From the NCBI GenBank assembly GCA_030544215.1, contig JARZZO010000012.1, positions 38,603,194 through 38,667,193 of the forward strand: DNA of 64,000 nt. The letters run 5' to 3'. Numbering within the stretch: position 1 is the first letter of the stretch; each line of letters opens with the position of its first letter. Below, one piece after another: positions 33,472 to 43,975 of the stretch. The notes below the pieces were generated by a model. It had not been told where the DNA came from and did not search any database. It saw only the letters and a list, made by a program, of their open reading frames with translations. The translations under genes and the position numbers were made by a program. The stretch comes from Zantedeschia hybrid cultivar (lineage: Eukaryota > Streptophyta > Magnoliopsida > Alismatales > Araceae).

Positions 33472-34641
33472 AGTGATTTGAATCCTATGACTATAACGAT
33501 GGTGGACCACGCGGAAAGTTCTTAACTATTCACGTTACAGCTTAGAGTTTAGACGAGGGTATTTAGATAACTTTTATCTTGATCTCTCCTAGGTGATGTT
33601 ATATAAACATATCGTATATATTTACTAAAAAATATACCTGCTTTGATTCACAATCAAACATAAAATAATGTATCTCATACATGTCATTAGTATGGTCATA
33701 GATAGCACAATGGGTTTGACTGGAGCCATCAGTTAAACGCACACATCATCTAACATAACAATTATATTAGATAATCTGCAAACACATAGGCAAGAGATCC
33801 CCATCACATCGCCTTCCTGGTTGTAGCTGTGGATCGTCCTCACTGCTTCTTCGATTTCCTCGATCATATTACATTTAAATATAAATTTATATGTAAATAG
33901 AAGAAGGCCTTATAGTGAGTACAAGAGAGCGGAAGGTAGAAGTACATCGGAGTTTGAGAAAGAGAGAGGTGCATAGTCCTCTATTTATTAACAATTAATA
34001 AATATTCATTCAACCATACAACCACGATCCACACATATCATTCATCACATGAATAATTTAAAATAAGTACATATCCATGACCGCGGTGTGTTTTAAACAT
34101 TCCACTCAAGATTCAGCACATCACATGGCTAAAATAAAAGAGTTCCAAAATTAAACAATTTTGACTTTCAGAAAGCTGGGTTCCAATCAAAATTGATATT
34201 TGAATTTCGAAAACTCTTTTAATAACTTAAGTATGCCATTAAATCAAATTTAAAAGCATCAAAACACGCATCACATGTGCACACACTCCAAATTAATAAT
34301 TGTATATTATTCCATGCAAATTAGAACAATTCTAATAATTAAAACAATCTAACAATTAGATTAAAACATATTAATAATCTAACAATTAAACTATTAATCA
34401 TTAATTACTAATCTAACTCTTAGATTAGTCCACTAATGTTAAATTATTAATCAACACTAATTAATTAATAACTATTATCTAACACAGATTAGTTAATTTA
34501 AAATTAATCATTAATCTTAACACTTAAATTAACAATTAATTTCTAATTAACATAATGTGCTAATCTAACTCTTAGATTAGATAATTAATGTTAACTATTA
34601 ATTTAACTCTTAAAATAATAATTAACACTAATTAATTAATA

Positions 34642-34646
34642 ACCAC
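34642..34646 (+). repeat. Target-site duplication of A2, left copy
   Basis: ACCAC directly before TGATGGGG is repeated at 52525-52529 directly after CATCA of the A2 3' LTR. Confidence 0.9.
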
Positions 34647-35599
34647 TGATGGGGCAGAATCCGATTCGGCCCATTAAAACAGGCCCAACACTGAGATCAG
34701 TCCAACAACAGCAGTAAGAAGCCCACTGGCAGCCTTCGGCCCATTAGCGGCCCAACAGCCCTCGGCCCAGTAAGCAGTCCAGTGGTCTTCGGCCCATCAG
34801 CGGCCCAACAACCTTCGGCCCATCAACGGCCCAATAGCCTTCGGCCCATTAGCGGCTCAGCAGCCCTCGGCCCAGTAGGCTCCAGCTCACTAAGCGGCAT
34901 CTGGCCCATCAGCGGCCCAACCCCTTTCGGCCCAGTAGCCGTATCCGGCCCACTCCGGTGGGAGGGTTAGGCACTATGGCGGTTTACCAGTAAACCCAGA
35001 ACATAGTCCTATATCGGCTGCCACCATTAAGCAACCTCTATCCTTCGCTATAAATACACGGCTATTTATTACCAAAGGTATGTCTTCGAGATCCCAAGGA
35101 CTACAGTCCAAAAAGCATTAAAGCTACTACTTCCTCTTCTCTGACTTCTGAATCGAATCATCTTCAGAAGCTAACTTAGCCGTCAGAGGGGGTTCCTTAG
35201 GGCCGAAGCCCGGGACTCCTACTAACTGGTTCTTCTTCTTCTTTCCCTCCTTCTGCAAGGGCTCGGTTTGAATCTTCACCGACCTCTCCGAATCGGTCTC
35301 GGTCGCCGACCTCGGGTCTTCTCGCTCCGGTCTCAACGCCTTTCGCAGGCTGGTTCGCCCCGTCCGAAGGAGCTTCGGCCACGCCTTCTGCAGGCTGGTC
35401 CGCCTCGTCTGAGGGAGACTCGGCTTCACTCCTGGCGAGTTCTCACCCAGGCATCTCTCGGCCTTGAATCCTCGGCCCCGTCTCCGCCCTCGCCTCGTTC
35501 CGGATCCCCTTCGGTCCTCTTCACCGATCCGATCAAGCTTCGGGTCCAATCTTCGGATTCCAGCCCCGGAACCCGACCGTGATAGCTTCGGCTACATCA
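34647..35599 (+). mobile_element. A2 5' LTR (Tat-type gypsy)
   Basis: This 953-bp LTR reads TGATGGGG...CTACATCA and is followed by CAAAAAAAGGCGCCGTCTGTGGGAAGG-like primer-binding sequence. It differs from the 3' LTR (51570-52524) at about 4% of the first 430 bases by eye. The U3 holds 15 GGCCCA words between 34670 and 34955, then a TATA box (TATAAATACACGG, about 35050). The matching flanks ACCAC show it is one end of an intact insertion. Confidence 0.93.
34670..34955 (+). promoter_or_regulatory. GGCCCA (site II-like) array in the A2 U3
   Basis: Imperfect repeats of the form CGGCCCATCAGCGGCCCAAC give about 15 GGCCCA/TGGGCC words in under 300 bp, ending about 100 bp before the TATA box. TGGGCC/T is the site II element bound by TCP factors in plant promoters. 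The same array occurs in the 3' LTR and, more diverged, in A1. Regulation by TCP factors is inferred, not shown. Confidence 0.6.
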
Positions 35600-35639
35600 C
35601 AAAAAAAGGCGCCGTCTGTGGGAAGGCTAACAAGAAGTC

Positions 35640-37046
35640 ATGTCTCATCGTCCAGTTACCAGACAATCCGGGCAAGACAAGGCAGAGACACGGGCGACTT
35701 CAGCACCGCCGCTCCATTCCGAAGGTGCCCCGTCTGTTCCACCACAAGGTACTGCTCTTCCTGTCATACCGGAGTCCCTCACTCCCGAAGACAATCGGAT
35801 GGAGGAACTTCAGCAGCAAGTGGCAACACTAGCCGCCACCGTTACTTCTCTGGCGCCCCTGCGAGACATGGTGTCCGCCATTGCCCAGCGCATGGGGTTA
35901 TTGGGCCAGCTCCCCCAACAAGTACCACCTCCTCCATTTTGCCCTGCTCAAAATGCAAGGTTTCGATCAACGCCCTCGCAGATATTCCCTAACGAGGCCG
36001 CCACAGCATCCAGCAAGCCCTCTGCATCGCCTGCCCGAGTCCCTCGCGCCAGCCACATCATAACGGAGCAAGGCTATGCTTCGTCTAAGTTTCATCCAAC
36101 CAGAGCCGAAGGGCATTCGGTCACTATTTCAACCACCCCAGACCTGGACCGACGGCTAACCGCAATGTGGAAAGAAATGCAGCAAATGGTATCTCGACCG
36201 TATGGAGCGCCTCTCGCCAGCACCATTCTGGAGCAAACTCCATTCTCTCCAGACCTTCTGGCTACCGAGAGGTTCAACACCTACCTCTCTGTCCGAGGGG
36301 TCTCTGAGGCAGTCCGCTGCCGTCTCTTCCCCCTCACCTTCGAGAAAACAGCCTTAAACTGATTCGAGACATTGGCCCCCAACTCTATCCACTCTTTAGT
36401 CCAGTTGGGCCAATTGTTCATCGACCAGTTCTATGATGCCACCCGGCAGTACAAAACCTCGGCCAGTCTGTTAGCCATTCGACAAGGACCAACCGAGACC
36501 CTCCAAGAGTATTTTATCAAGTTCCGGGCCGAAGCTGCCCAAATCCCGAACCTGGACAGTTCGATTGCGGTCTCAGCCGTAATCAGCGGGTGCATAGACA
36601 AAGGGCTTCTCAACTCTATCGGGAAGCGCCATCCATCCACCTTCTAGGACCTCGTAGCTCGAGCCCACAAGTACATCAACCGGGAAGCCCTGATGATGTC
36701 CAAGGGCAAGAGTACCGCCGAAGCAATATCGGCACATGCCCCTCCAGCGGCTCGTCCTCGACCTGAAGATCAGGAACCCTCTCGCAAGCGATACCGGAGG
36801 GAAGAATGGGACCGAGACTGGCACCGGGATTCGAAGCGGTGTTATCTGCCACTACCTGCTCCACCCTCCCGGATATTCATGGAGGTGAAGGGTATGCTTC
36901 GGCAGCCTGAGTGCATCAAGACTGATTCCCGCCGAAGGGACTCCCGCAAGTACTGCGAGTGCCATCGAGAAACCGGCCATTCGGCTGACGAATGCCAGCA
37001 CCTTCGGGAGGAGATTGATCGCCTCATCCGAGATCGCCTCGGCTGA
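35640..37046 (+). pseudogene. A2 gag
   Basis: Gag starts MSHRPVTRQSGQ, 40 bp inside the LTR end. Its coiled-coil (MEELQQQVATLAATVTSLAPLRDMV) and gag core (LFIDQFYDATRQ, GPTETLQEYFIKFR, AVISGCIDKGLL, ARAHKYINREALMM) are in one frame, ending with the zinc knuckle CECHRETGHSADEC. Breaks are the TGA at 36360-36362, at the same tryptophan codon as in A1, and a TAG at 36645-36647 (Q of FQDLV). It also lacks 24 codons that A1 has before RFNAYLQVRG, an in-frame 72-bp deletion. It ends at TGA 37044-37046. Confidence 0.88.
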
Positions 37047-37345
37047 AAGCCTATCCCTCCAATGTTCACATATTATCTAAGCCAGTCCGAGGAGAACAGT
37101 TGTTCGTATACCTCGCTGCGTCAGAAGCAGTTATCAGCACCATCCTCGTCCGAGAAGAAGGTGGTGTTCAGAGACCAGTTTGTTATATAAGAGCCCTCCA
37201 TCGAGCAGAGCTTCGATGTCCGACTTTATTGCTGAGCTCACTCTCGAAGCATCCTCGGCCCCTCAGCCGGAAGTCAAAGCTATTATTGACGCCGAATCCG
37301 CTTCGTCAGCGCATAGCAACTTTACATCGACAGGTCCCATTATTT
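37047..37345 (+). pseudogene. A2 RNase H fragment after deletion of protease, RT and integrase
   Basis: Directly after gag the sequence matches two separate parts of the Tat RNase H region. The first is YLAASEAVISTILVREEGGVQRPVCYI (37105-37190), equivalent to YLAISETALSAVLVREQDGVQKPVYY in A1. The second is DFIAELTLEASSAPQPEVKAI (from about 37222), the block expected just after the last residues of A1 in this window. Protease, RT and most of RNase H and integrase are gone, so A2 could only move using proteins from another element. Confidence 0.75.
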
Positions 37346-38450
37346 TCTAAAGTCCGTGTAAACCGTACCGGGAGTGGCTTCAGCCATGCAAACCGTATTG
37401 GGAGCGGCATGGTTTTCTAAAGTCCGTGTAAACCGTACCGGAAGTGGCTTCGGCCATGCAAACCGTATCGGGAGTGGCATTATTCTCTAAGTCCGTGTAA
37501 ACCGTACCGGGAGTGGCTTCGGCCATACAAACTGTATCAGGAGCGGCATGGTTTTCTAAGTATGTGTAAACCGTACCGGGAGTGGCTTCGGCCATGCAAA
37601 CCGTATCGGGAGCGGCATGGTTTTCTAAAGTCCGTGTAAACCGTACCGGGAGTGGCTTCGGCCATGCAAACCGTATCGGGAGCGGCATTATTCTCTAAGT
37701 CCGTGTAAACCGTACCGGGAGTGGCTTCAGCCATGCAAACCGTATCGGGAGCGGCACGGTTCTCTAAAGTCCGTGTAAACCGTACCGGGAGTGGCTTCGG
37801 CCATGCAAACCATATCGGGAGCGGCATTATTCTCTAAAGTCCGTTTAAACCGTATCGGGAGTGGCTTCGGCCATGCAAACCGTATCGGGAGCGGCATGGT
37901 TTTCCAAGTCTGTGTAAACCATACCGGGAGTGGCTTCGGCCATGAAAACCGTATCGGGAGCGGCATTATTCTCTAAAGTCCGTGTAAACCGTACCGGGAG
38001 TGGCTTTGGCCATGCAAACCGTATCGGGAGCGGCATGGTTTTCTTAGTCCGTGTAAACCGTACCAGGAGTGGCTTTGGCCATGCAAACCGTATCAGGAGG
38101 GGCATTATTCTCTAAAGTCCGTGTAAACCATACCGAGAGTGGCTTCGGCCATGCAAACCGTATCGGGAGCGGCATTATTCTCTAAGTCCGTGTAAACCGT
38201 ACCGGGAATGGCTTCGGACATACAAACCGTATCGGGAACGGCATGGTTTTCTAAAGTCCGTGTAAACCGTACCGGGAGTGGCTTTGGCCATGCAAACTGT
38301 ATCAGGAGCGGCATTATTCTCTAAGTCCGTATAAACCGTACCGGGAGTGGCTTCGGCCATGCAAACCGTATCGGGAGCGACATTATTTTCTAAGTCCATG
38401 CAATCCAAACCCGGAGTGGCTTCGGCCATGCAAGCCGCATCGAAAGGTAA
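37340..38450 (+). repeat. A2 70-bp minisatellite, about 16 units
   Basis: Units average 70 bp (first near 37348, last recognisable one near 38393). Each unit has two similar halves, AAACCGTACCGGGAGTGGC and AAACCGTATCGGGAGCGGC, separated by TTCGGCCATGC. Spacers alternate between GGTTTTCTAA and TTATTCTCTAA. The reading frames that cross it are by-products of the periodicity. Such arrays between pol and the 3' LTR are known in Tat and Ogre elements and can seed satellites. Confidence 0.92.
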
Positions 38451-38539
38451 CATGATCTCGGCCACAAGAAGAGCCAGACTCGGTCATTCATTCAGAACAC
38501 AGAAATATGAATAGAAGCAAAATACTTTTCATATATATA

Positions 38540-40039
38540 TGAAAAAGTACAGAATCGGCCATACACCTGGCCGCAGCCTTTCAAAAAGCAGACAAAAATC
38601 GGGACAAGCCCCCGTACTAGCTCTCGGCATCGTCGCCGTCTACATCAACCGGAGTCTGATCGGGAGATGCCGAAGGAGAAACCTCGACCGGAATGACTTC
38701 ATCAAGAACGGCCGCACCGCCTTCCTCCGGAGACGGAGCTCTTTCGACCGGAGCTCTTTCGGCCTTAATTTTTTTCCACTAGGCCAGCAGCTCATCACCC
38801 TCCTCGTCCGTCGGGAGGCCGATGCCGGTCAGATCTACGGCCGGGCACGCCTTTTGGGTGATAGCCAGCCCTAGACTGAACACGGACGACGCCGCCTCAA
38901 GTCGAGCCTCCATTATCTCCTCGGCGAAATCCGGGCCGGCCTTGTAGCTTGCCACGGCTATGCGAGCAGCCTCTTCGGCATTGGCCTCCAGATCTGCCTT
39001 CAGACCCGAGACCTCCTCGGCATGGCGACGACGCTCCGTGACCCGCTATTCGGCCTTGTCCTGGATCTCGGCCTTAAGAATCGTGTTTTCGGTCTAGACC
39101 GTCTCCAGTTCCTTCTCGGCCTTCTCCCTCTCCTGCTCGGCCCTCGTCTTGGCCTCGGAGGTAGTGCGGATCACCTCCTTTTCCTCCCCTAGCTCCACCC
39201 GCATCCGAGCATTAGCTCTCAGGAGCATGTCAACGTTGACCTCGAGATCACGCTGCACCGAGGCTACTTTGCCCGAAGCCAACTAATTTGAGGCCTGGTC
39301 GATGTCCCGGAGTTTTTGCTGAATGGCTGCTTGGCGACGAGCGAGGCCCCCGCACACAACCGCGGTCTACAACCGAGGGCAAGGAAAAATTGAGCAAGTG
39401 CAAAAGAGCTAAGGGAAAATACTAATCCAAGACAAATAAAGAAGTTTTTTACCTAGATAGCGTATCGGACGCCCAGCATAGATAAGCCCTCCGAGGACAT
39501 CTCTTTCATCTCGTCCTCGGCCATCGGGAGGGTCAAGCCGCGGATCAAGCATAGGCATGTCCGAGAGTTCTCCAGGCTCTCGTCCGCGCCCAAATCTGGG
39601 ACCCAAGGCTCATGCCCGTATTCATGGGACATGTGCGTCCTGGCCATCCCGAAGGGGAAAGAGAGGTCCTCTGTGCCGGCCACCGTGGCCGGAGGGGAAT
39701 CACCCCTCGGTGGTTCGGGAGGCGACGAGAGAGGGGCCCCTCGGGTAGGCACCAGCCTCTTGGCCGCCGGGGCGGATTCTTTCTCGCTAGGATCATCCGC
39801 CCGGCTCCGCTTCGCTGGTCGGCCGCTCCCTCGAACGACCGACTTTCCCTTCCTCTCTCTTTCGAGAGCAACAGCAGCAGCGCGGCCTTCGACCGAGGCC
39901 GGCGTCTGCCTTACGGCCCGAGCGCTCGGGGCCGCGTCTCCTCCAGCCTCCCCTTCTCCCGCCGCCTGCGGTTGAGAAGGTCGGGATTGACTAGGCTGCT
40001 TGGCGAGTCGGCCGAGTAGTCCCCGAAGCCCAGACATCT
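38540..40039 (-). pseudogene. A2 antisense gene, exon 2 (basic region and coiled coil)
   Basis: On the minus strand the exon begins right after an acceptor (TTTTTTCTATTCGCAG, 40040-40055) and reads E-M-S-G-L-R-G. An Arg/Pro/Ala-rich basic stretch contains RPAKRSRADD, followed by FPFGMARTHMSHEYGHEPWVPDLGADESLENSRTCLCLIRGLTLP. After a TAG-containing gap comes a coiled coil (ASGKVASVQRDLEVNVDMLLRANARMRVELGEEKE, EKAEKELETV) and an acidic end (VPVDVDGDDAES). Stops at 39451-39453, 39281 and 39094 break it. It faces the opposite way to gag, as the antisense genes of Tat elements do. Function unknown. Confidence 0.65.
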
Positions 40040-40105
40040 CTGCGAATAGAAAAAAGAGTTAGCAACTTACAACACGCAACTTTCCTCAACTCAAGACCGA
40101 CTTAC
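40040..40105 (-). other. A2 antisense gene, putative intron
   Basis: The 66-bp minus-strand intron begins GTAAGT (donor after GAG-G) and ends TTTTTTCTATTCGCAG. Splicing makes a phase-1 junction: G plus AG gives glutamate before M-S. The A3 copy has the same phase and position (27878-27958, GTAAGC...TTTAG). Confidence 0.6.
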
Positions 40106-40118
40106 CCTCAGCTGAAGC
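40106..40118 (-). pseudogene. A2 antisense gene, exon 1 end (split by B)
   Basis: Thirteen bases of exon 1, including the B target-site duplication GAAGC (40114-40118), remain left of B. The rest lies at 49631-50620. Read across the junction, the frame is A-E-A-S-A-E-(G/E). Confidence 0.55.
40114..40118 (+). repeat. Target-site duplication of B, left copy
   Basis: GAAGC stands directly before TGTTAGAATT and again directly after the B 3' LTR at 49631-49635. Confidence 0.93.
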
Positions 40119-41704
40119 TGTTAGAATTGGGTGACATCAAAGCCAATCATTGTACATTCTAGTTCAAATTATTAATAAAGGCAATCATTTCTTCATTTAT
40201 AGTTCTCGCAAATTAACTATCATAATGAAGGTCCATAGACAAATGTATGGGATATTGAATCATGATGAGATCATGATAGTGAGATCAATATCCTCAATCA
40301 CATGTCTTAAACAGTTCTCGATCATAGGATATTTGAGATGGACATTAAATATCCGATAAGATCGACACAAGTTATGTTTGCTCATGTGATGAGGGTGAAT
40401 GATCTCACATTCACTCGTGTGATGACACTAAGACAAACATGTGGGTGCTCATTAGAGAATGAGTTCACTGAACAGACCCAAATAAGAATTCCTGGATGGT
40501 AATTATACCTATTAGTCAACCAGGGAATTCAATCGTTGCAGTAGCACAGTTAGTCCTTTGACCTGAGTCACCAATGATACCTTGTTTGTGGACCATTGTA
40601 TCTTGATTCTCTGACTTGTGGACTTTAACCATTAAGTCCACCATAATCGGTCTTTCAGATACAGTGGAAAGCCTGCGAAGGTAATTGAGTGAATAACAAG
40701 GGATCACTCACTCTTGGTATAAGACTGGAGAGAGAATGTCCTATGGATGTGTACACAGAAATCCCTGGCCAGGGTCAAATGAAAGAGATGTCTTTCTAGC
40801 TATTAACTAAGTACTGGAATCCATCTGGATAATGAGAAAGAGGGTTTGACTATAAAACCATATCCTTGCGTTATTGGGACATTGCATGAGTGAAGGATTA
40901 TATCTGTGCAGCATTTGCAGACGGAAAGGTTCAATTAAAGGGAATAGTATCCCTTATATCTTCTGGGATCATGAGGTAGTGTTTGGTGCTGTTCATGATC
41001 AGAAGGCCAAGTGAATTAATCATCAGATGATAATTCACTTGTTTATTAAATTAATCATTTAACATATTATGTTTAAATGTTAATTAATAAATATTAAACT
41101 CAAGAAATAGTTCTAAGTTTAATGGGCCTGCAACCGGACTGATATATAGGCCTAGAGGGTCACACACATAAGAGTTCTCGTTAGACGGTGAGAGACATTA
41201 AATTTCATGCTTATCTGAGTTTTTTATGAAAAGCCGCAGGATAAACATGAAGATTTAATGGAGAATTATCCAAGGCCAAACTCTTGGATAATCATGACGA
41301 TTAATCCTTGTGCTTATCCTTATTTCTATATAAGGAGGGCCAAGGGGAAGGGGTAAAAAGTTGGTTGGACGAATTTTTCACCCAGATTCTCTTTCTCCTC
41401 TCTCTCTCTCCTTCTCTCTCTCTTGGAGTGGATCTATCTCTCTCCGCGCATGGTGGATTTGAGATCTGATCGGAGCAGTCAAGTCGAGGAGGAAATCGCG
41501 TTTGCTGCGGAAACTCGTGTGGATACCTCTAGAGATCGTGCGCGTGCGCGATTACTGAGTCGGCATCATCCACGGGAGATTCGAAACTCCGCAAAGGTGA
41601 AGAACCGTTCTTCCCGCGTTTATTTTAATGTCCGTTTTACGATCCCAGCAGCCGATATATAGGAATCATTTATATTTCCGCTGCGTTCTCGGCGATCCCT
41701 TACA
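40119..41704 (+). mobile_element. B 5' LTR (Ty1/copia)
   Basis: This 1586-bp LTR reads TGTTAGAATTGGG...CCCTTACA and is exactly as long as the 3' LTR at 48045-49630. The first 470 bp differ at about 16 positions by eye (3.4%). A TATA box (TATATAAGG, 41327-41335) precedes a CT-rich tract (41385-41435). The end is set by the primer-binding site one base later. Confidence 0.95.
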
Positions 41705-41705
41705 G

Positions 41706-41721
41706 TGGTATCAGAGCCAGG
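41706..41721 (+). other. B primer-binding site (initiator tRNA-Met)
   Basis: TGGTATCAGAGCCAGG is complementary to the 3' end of plant initiator methionine tRNA, the usual primer of Ty1/copia elements. It sits one base inside the LTR. C (53562-53577) and D (60422-60437) have the same site with one or two changes. Confidence 0.9.
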
Positions 41722-42139
41722 TTGCTAGTTCGGTCGTAAAACGGCATTGTTTTGCGTATTTTTCTCGTTATGCGTGAAGAACCCGTATTGTACGTGTTCT
41801 TGTGTTTAATCCGATTAAAAATGACGGAATAGTGTTCGTATGATGAACACAAACAATTTGATTATTTTTCTGTAATTTTTTCGGATTTTATTTGGATTTT
41901 TCGGAGTTCTTCGTGGGACGACGAACGGGGTACTTTAGCGGCTTCGTACGTAATTCCCAAGTGTTGCGATGGCGGCCCGGATGTCCAGATCTCTTGGTGA
42001 TAGTCACCTCTACAGATTGGGCATGATGATCGGTGCCGAAGTGCCTTTGGAGGTGCTGAAAATCGAGCCCAAACTCGGTTTTTTAAAACCTGCAAAATCA
42101 GATTTTAACGAGAAGTTTAGGGCTCGATCCAAGGGCCAT

Positions 42140-42480
42140 TTGGCCACCACCGGCTGCCCCACCGGTGCCGGGTGGATCGCCGGCGGTGGGGGCGTTGCCG
42201 GCAGTGCCTGGCAGCACCGGTGCCGGCCCCTGGCGGCGCTGCCATGGCCTCCACCGCCGCCGGCCTGCAGCAGCTAGGGTTTGCAGGTATTTGGGAGGGG
42301 CCCGGTCGAATGGAGGAAGAAGGGGCCGGACCGCTCGATCCCGACCCGGTCGGACCGGGCGGGGGCCGGGCCGGCGCCCTGGCCGAGCCAGGGCTCGGGT
42401 CTGGCTGGGCCAGACCCCCTGGCTGAGCCAGGGCTCAACCCTGGCCGAGCCAGGGCCCTGGGTCCAGGCCAATGGGCCCT
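42140..42480 (+). repeat. B leader GC island
   Basis: The stretch is rich in GCCGG and CCGGTGCCGG. Near its end (42381-42455) it holds four tandem-like words with CCGAGCCAGGGCTC. Overlapping frames on both strands are long only because AT-rich stops are absent. Equivalent islands lie in C (52915-53170) and D (59710-60065). Confidence 0.6.
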
Positions 42481-43612
42481 AATGGGCTGGGCCCATTTTA
42501 ATGTTTATTAAAATTGTTTTAATAACAGTTTAAACCCCATTATTAGCCCATTTTAGCCCGTTTTCAATCTGTTTTAAAATTGTTTTAAAACAGAATAATT
42601 ATAGGAATAATTAATAAATGTTATTAATTATTTTTATGATTATTAACAGCTTATTAAAGTGTTTAATAACTGTTATTCAATAAAGGGCTTTATTGTTAAT
42701 AAGGTGTTAGTTAATTATTTAAAATTGTTTTAGATAATTAATTTCCCTGTTAAATAAATTAGTTTAAAATTGTTTTAAACTGATTTCATGCATAACTTGA
42801 TTACATTTTACTGTTCAAATTGTTTGAATTAGTATTTAGATTAACTGAATGGTTTAGTTATTTAATTTGTCAATAATGCTTTGAATATTATTGATAATGC
42901 TGAAATAAATGTTATTTCGAAAACTAATTGGTATTATAGTTTTATATTTATAAAATTTAATACCAAACTGCAATTATGTGATGATTGTGATGCATGTGAT
43001 GTGTTATATGGTGGGACGATCATGGACTTAGTATTTTCATGTGATGAATGATGTGGATGAATGCGATGCTTATTTTATTTGGTATTTTAAATAGGACCTG
43101 CGTGTCCTCCTCTCTCTTAATCCAGATGTACTCTCTACCTTACTATAAGGTTGTACTCCGCTTGATAAGATCAAGGTTTCTTAGTGTTTAAATGTACATT
43201 TGTGGACCTGCGAGTCCTAAATTTTATATTTAAATGTTTCAGATTAAGTTTAGAGGACGGGATCTTCTGAAGACATCTCTGGAGGAAGGACTCGCATCAA
43301 ATGGAACCAGTGTTGCTGTTTTCACAATAAGATCCTATTATGGATCATCGTTTGGCTCCGATGATTCCATAGTAGCTTTAGCAGTCCATGATCATCCCAA
43401 TTTAATTTTTCTACATATATGTGATATTTGTGGGCTATCATATATATATATTTCTATTAAGTATAATGATACTTCAAATTGAAATACTATTGATAACACG
43501 ATTTTGCAAATCAAATCAAAAACCCTCTTTTAAAATTTAAGTTGTAAACGTGAGATATTCAGAATAATCCACGTAACCTACCATCATTATAGATCTTAGG
43601 ATAATTTTTACC

Positions 43613-43975
43613 TCAAATGGATTTGTTGTGCTACCACAAGATCTATTTGATTTAGAAATTAACCTAGGTCTACGACATGTGATGTCATTAAGATGAATGG
43701 ACAAATAGTGTAGTTTTGTTGTGCTACCACAAGGATTGCACTATGACTTCATGTCATCTAAGTAATGATGGATAAACTTAACTGAATCATTTGATTTGTT
43801 GTGCTACCACAAGGTCATTCTGATTCAGGGGTTAAATCGATCGGATATTGAAAATGTTGCAACTGTCAAGAGTTGACTGCCTAAGGGACTTGATGTGATT
43901 TGTTGTGCTACCACAAGGTCACATGCATGTTGCCCGAAGGATTCTGATCCCCACTAGGAGATCACCGGAATCTCC
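43613..43975 (+). repeat. B leader hairpin array (4 modules plus pre-gag hairpin)
   Basis: Four copies of TTGTTGTGCTACCACAAGG lie between complementary arms. The arms are TCAAATGGAT/ATCTATTTGA (43613-43622/43641-43650), ATAGTG/CACTAT (43705-43710/43739-43744), GAATCA/TGATTC (43784-43789/43821-43826) and ATGTGA/TCACAT (43893-43898/43919-43924). Within each, TTGTG-CTAC-CACAA closes an inner stem. A fifth hairpin GGAGAT/ATCTCC is at 43957-43975. Confidence 0.8.

Larger units (their letters stand above)
32963..34646 (-). other. C untranslated leader, part next to gag
   Basis: Copia elements usually have short leaders, but this family has one of more than 2.5 kb, here interrupted by A2. Next to gag lie five inverted repeats (33101-33471, listed separately). 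From 34200 to 34646 the sequence is extremely AT-rich with repeated TCTAACTCTTAGATTAG words (34411, 34561). It resumes beyond A2 at 52530. Confidence 0.7.

Noticed and set aside
37340..38450. CRISPR-like regular repeats
   Set aside because: The spacers are themselves repeated and the DNA is a plant retrotransposon, so this is a minisatellite.
37380..38465. Overlapping reading frames of 60-100 codons with repeated peptide units
   Set aside because: They follow from the 70-bp minisatellite on both strands and end when the array ends. No start, promoter or domain supports them.
39094..39282. Stand-alone coiled-coil gene
   Set aside because: It sits between stops in the same frame and orientation as the antisense gene of A2, so it is a piece of exon 2.
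40150..40359. 69-codon frame in the B 5' LTR, repeated at 48076-48285
   Set aside because: The two copies agree because LTRs are duplicated. The frame lies in U3 with no sign of coding constraint.
42098..42511. Gly/Pro/Arg-rich frames in the B leader
   Set aside because: Long only because the GC island lacks stops. The equivalent islands in C and D do not encode the same peptide.
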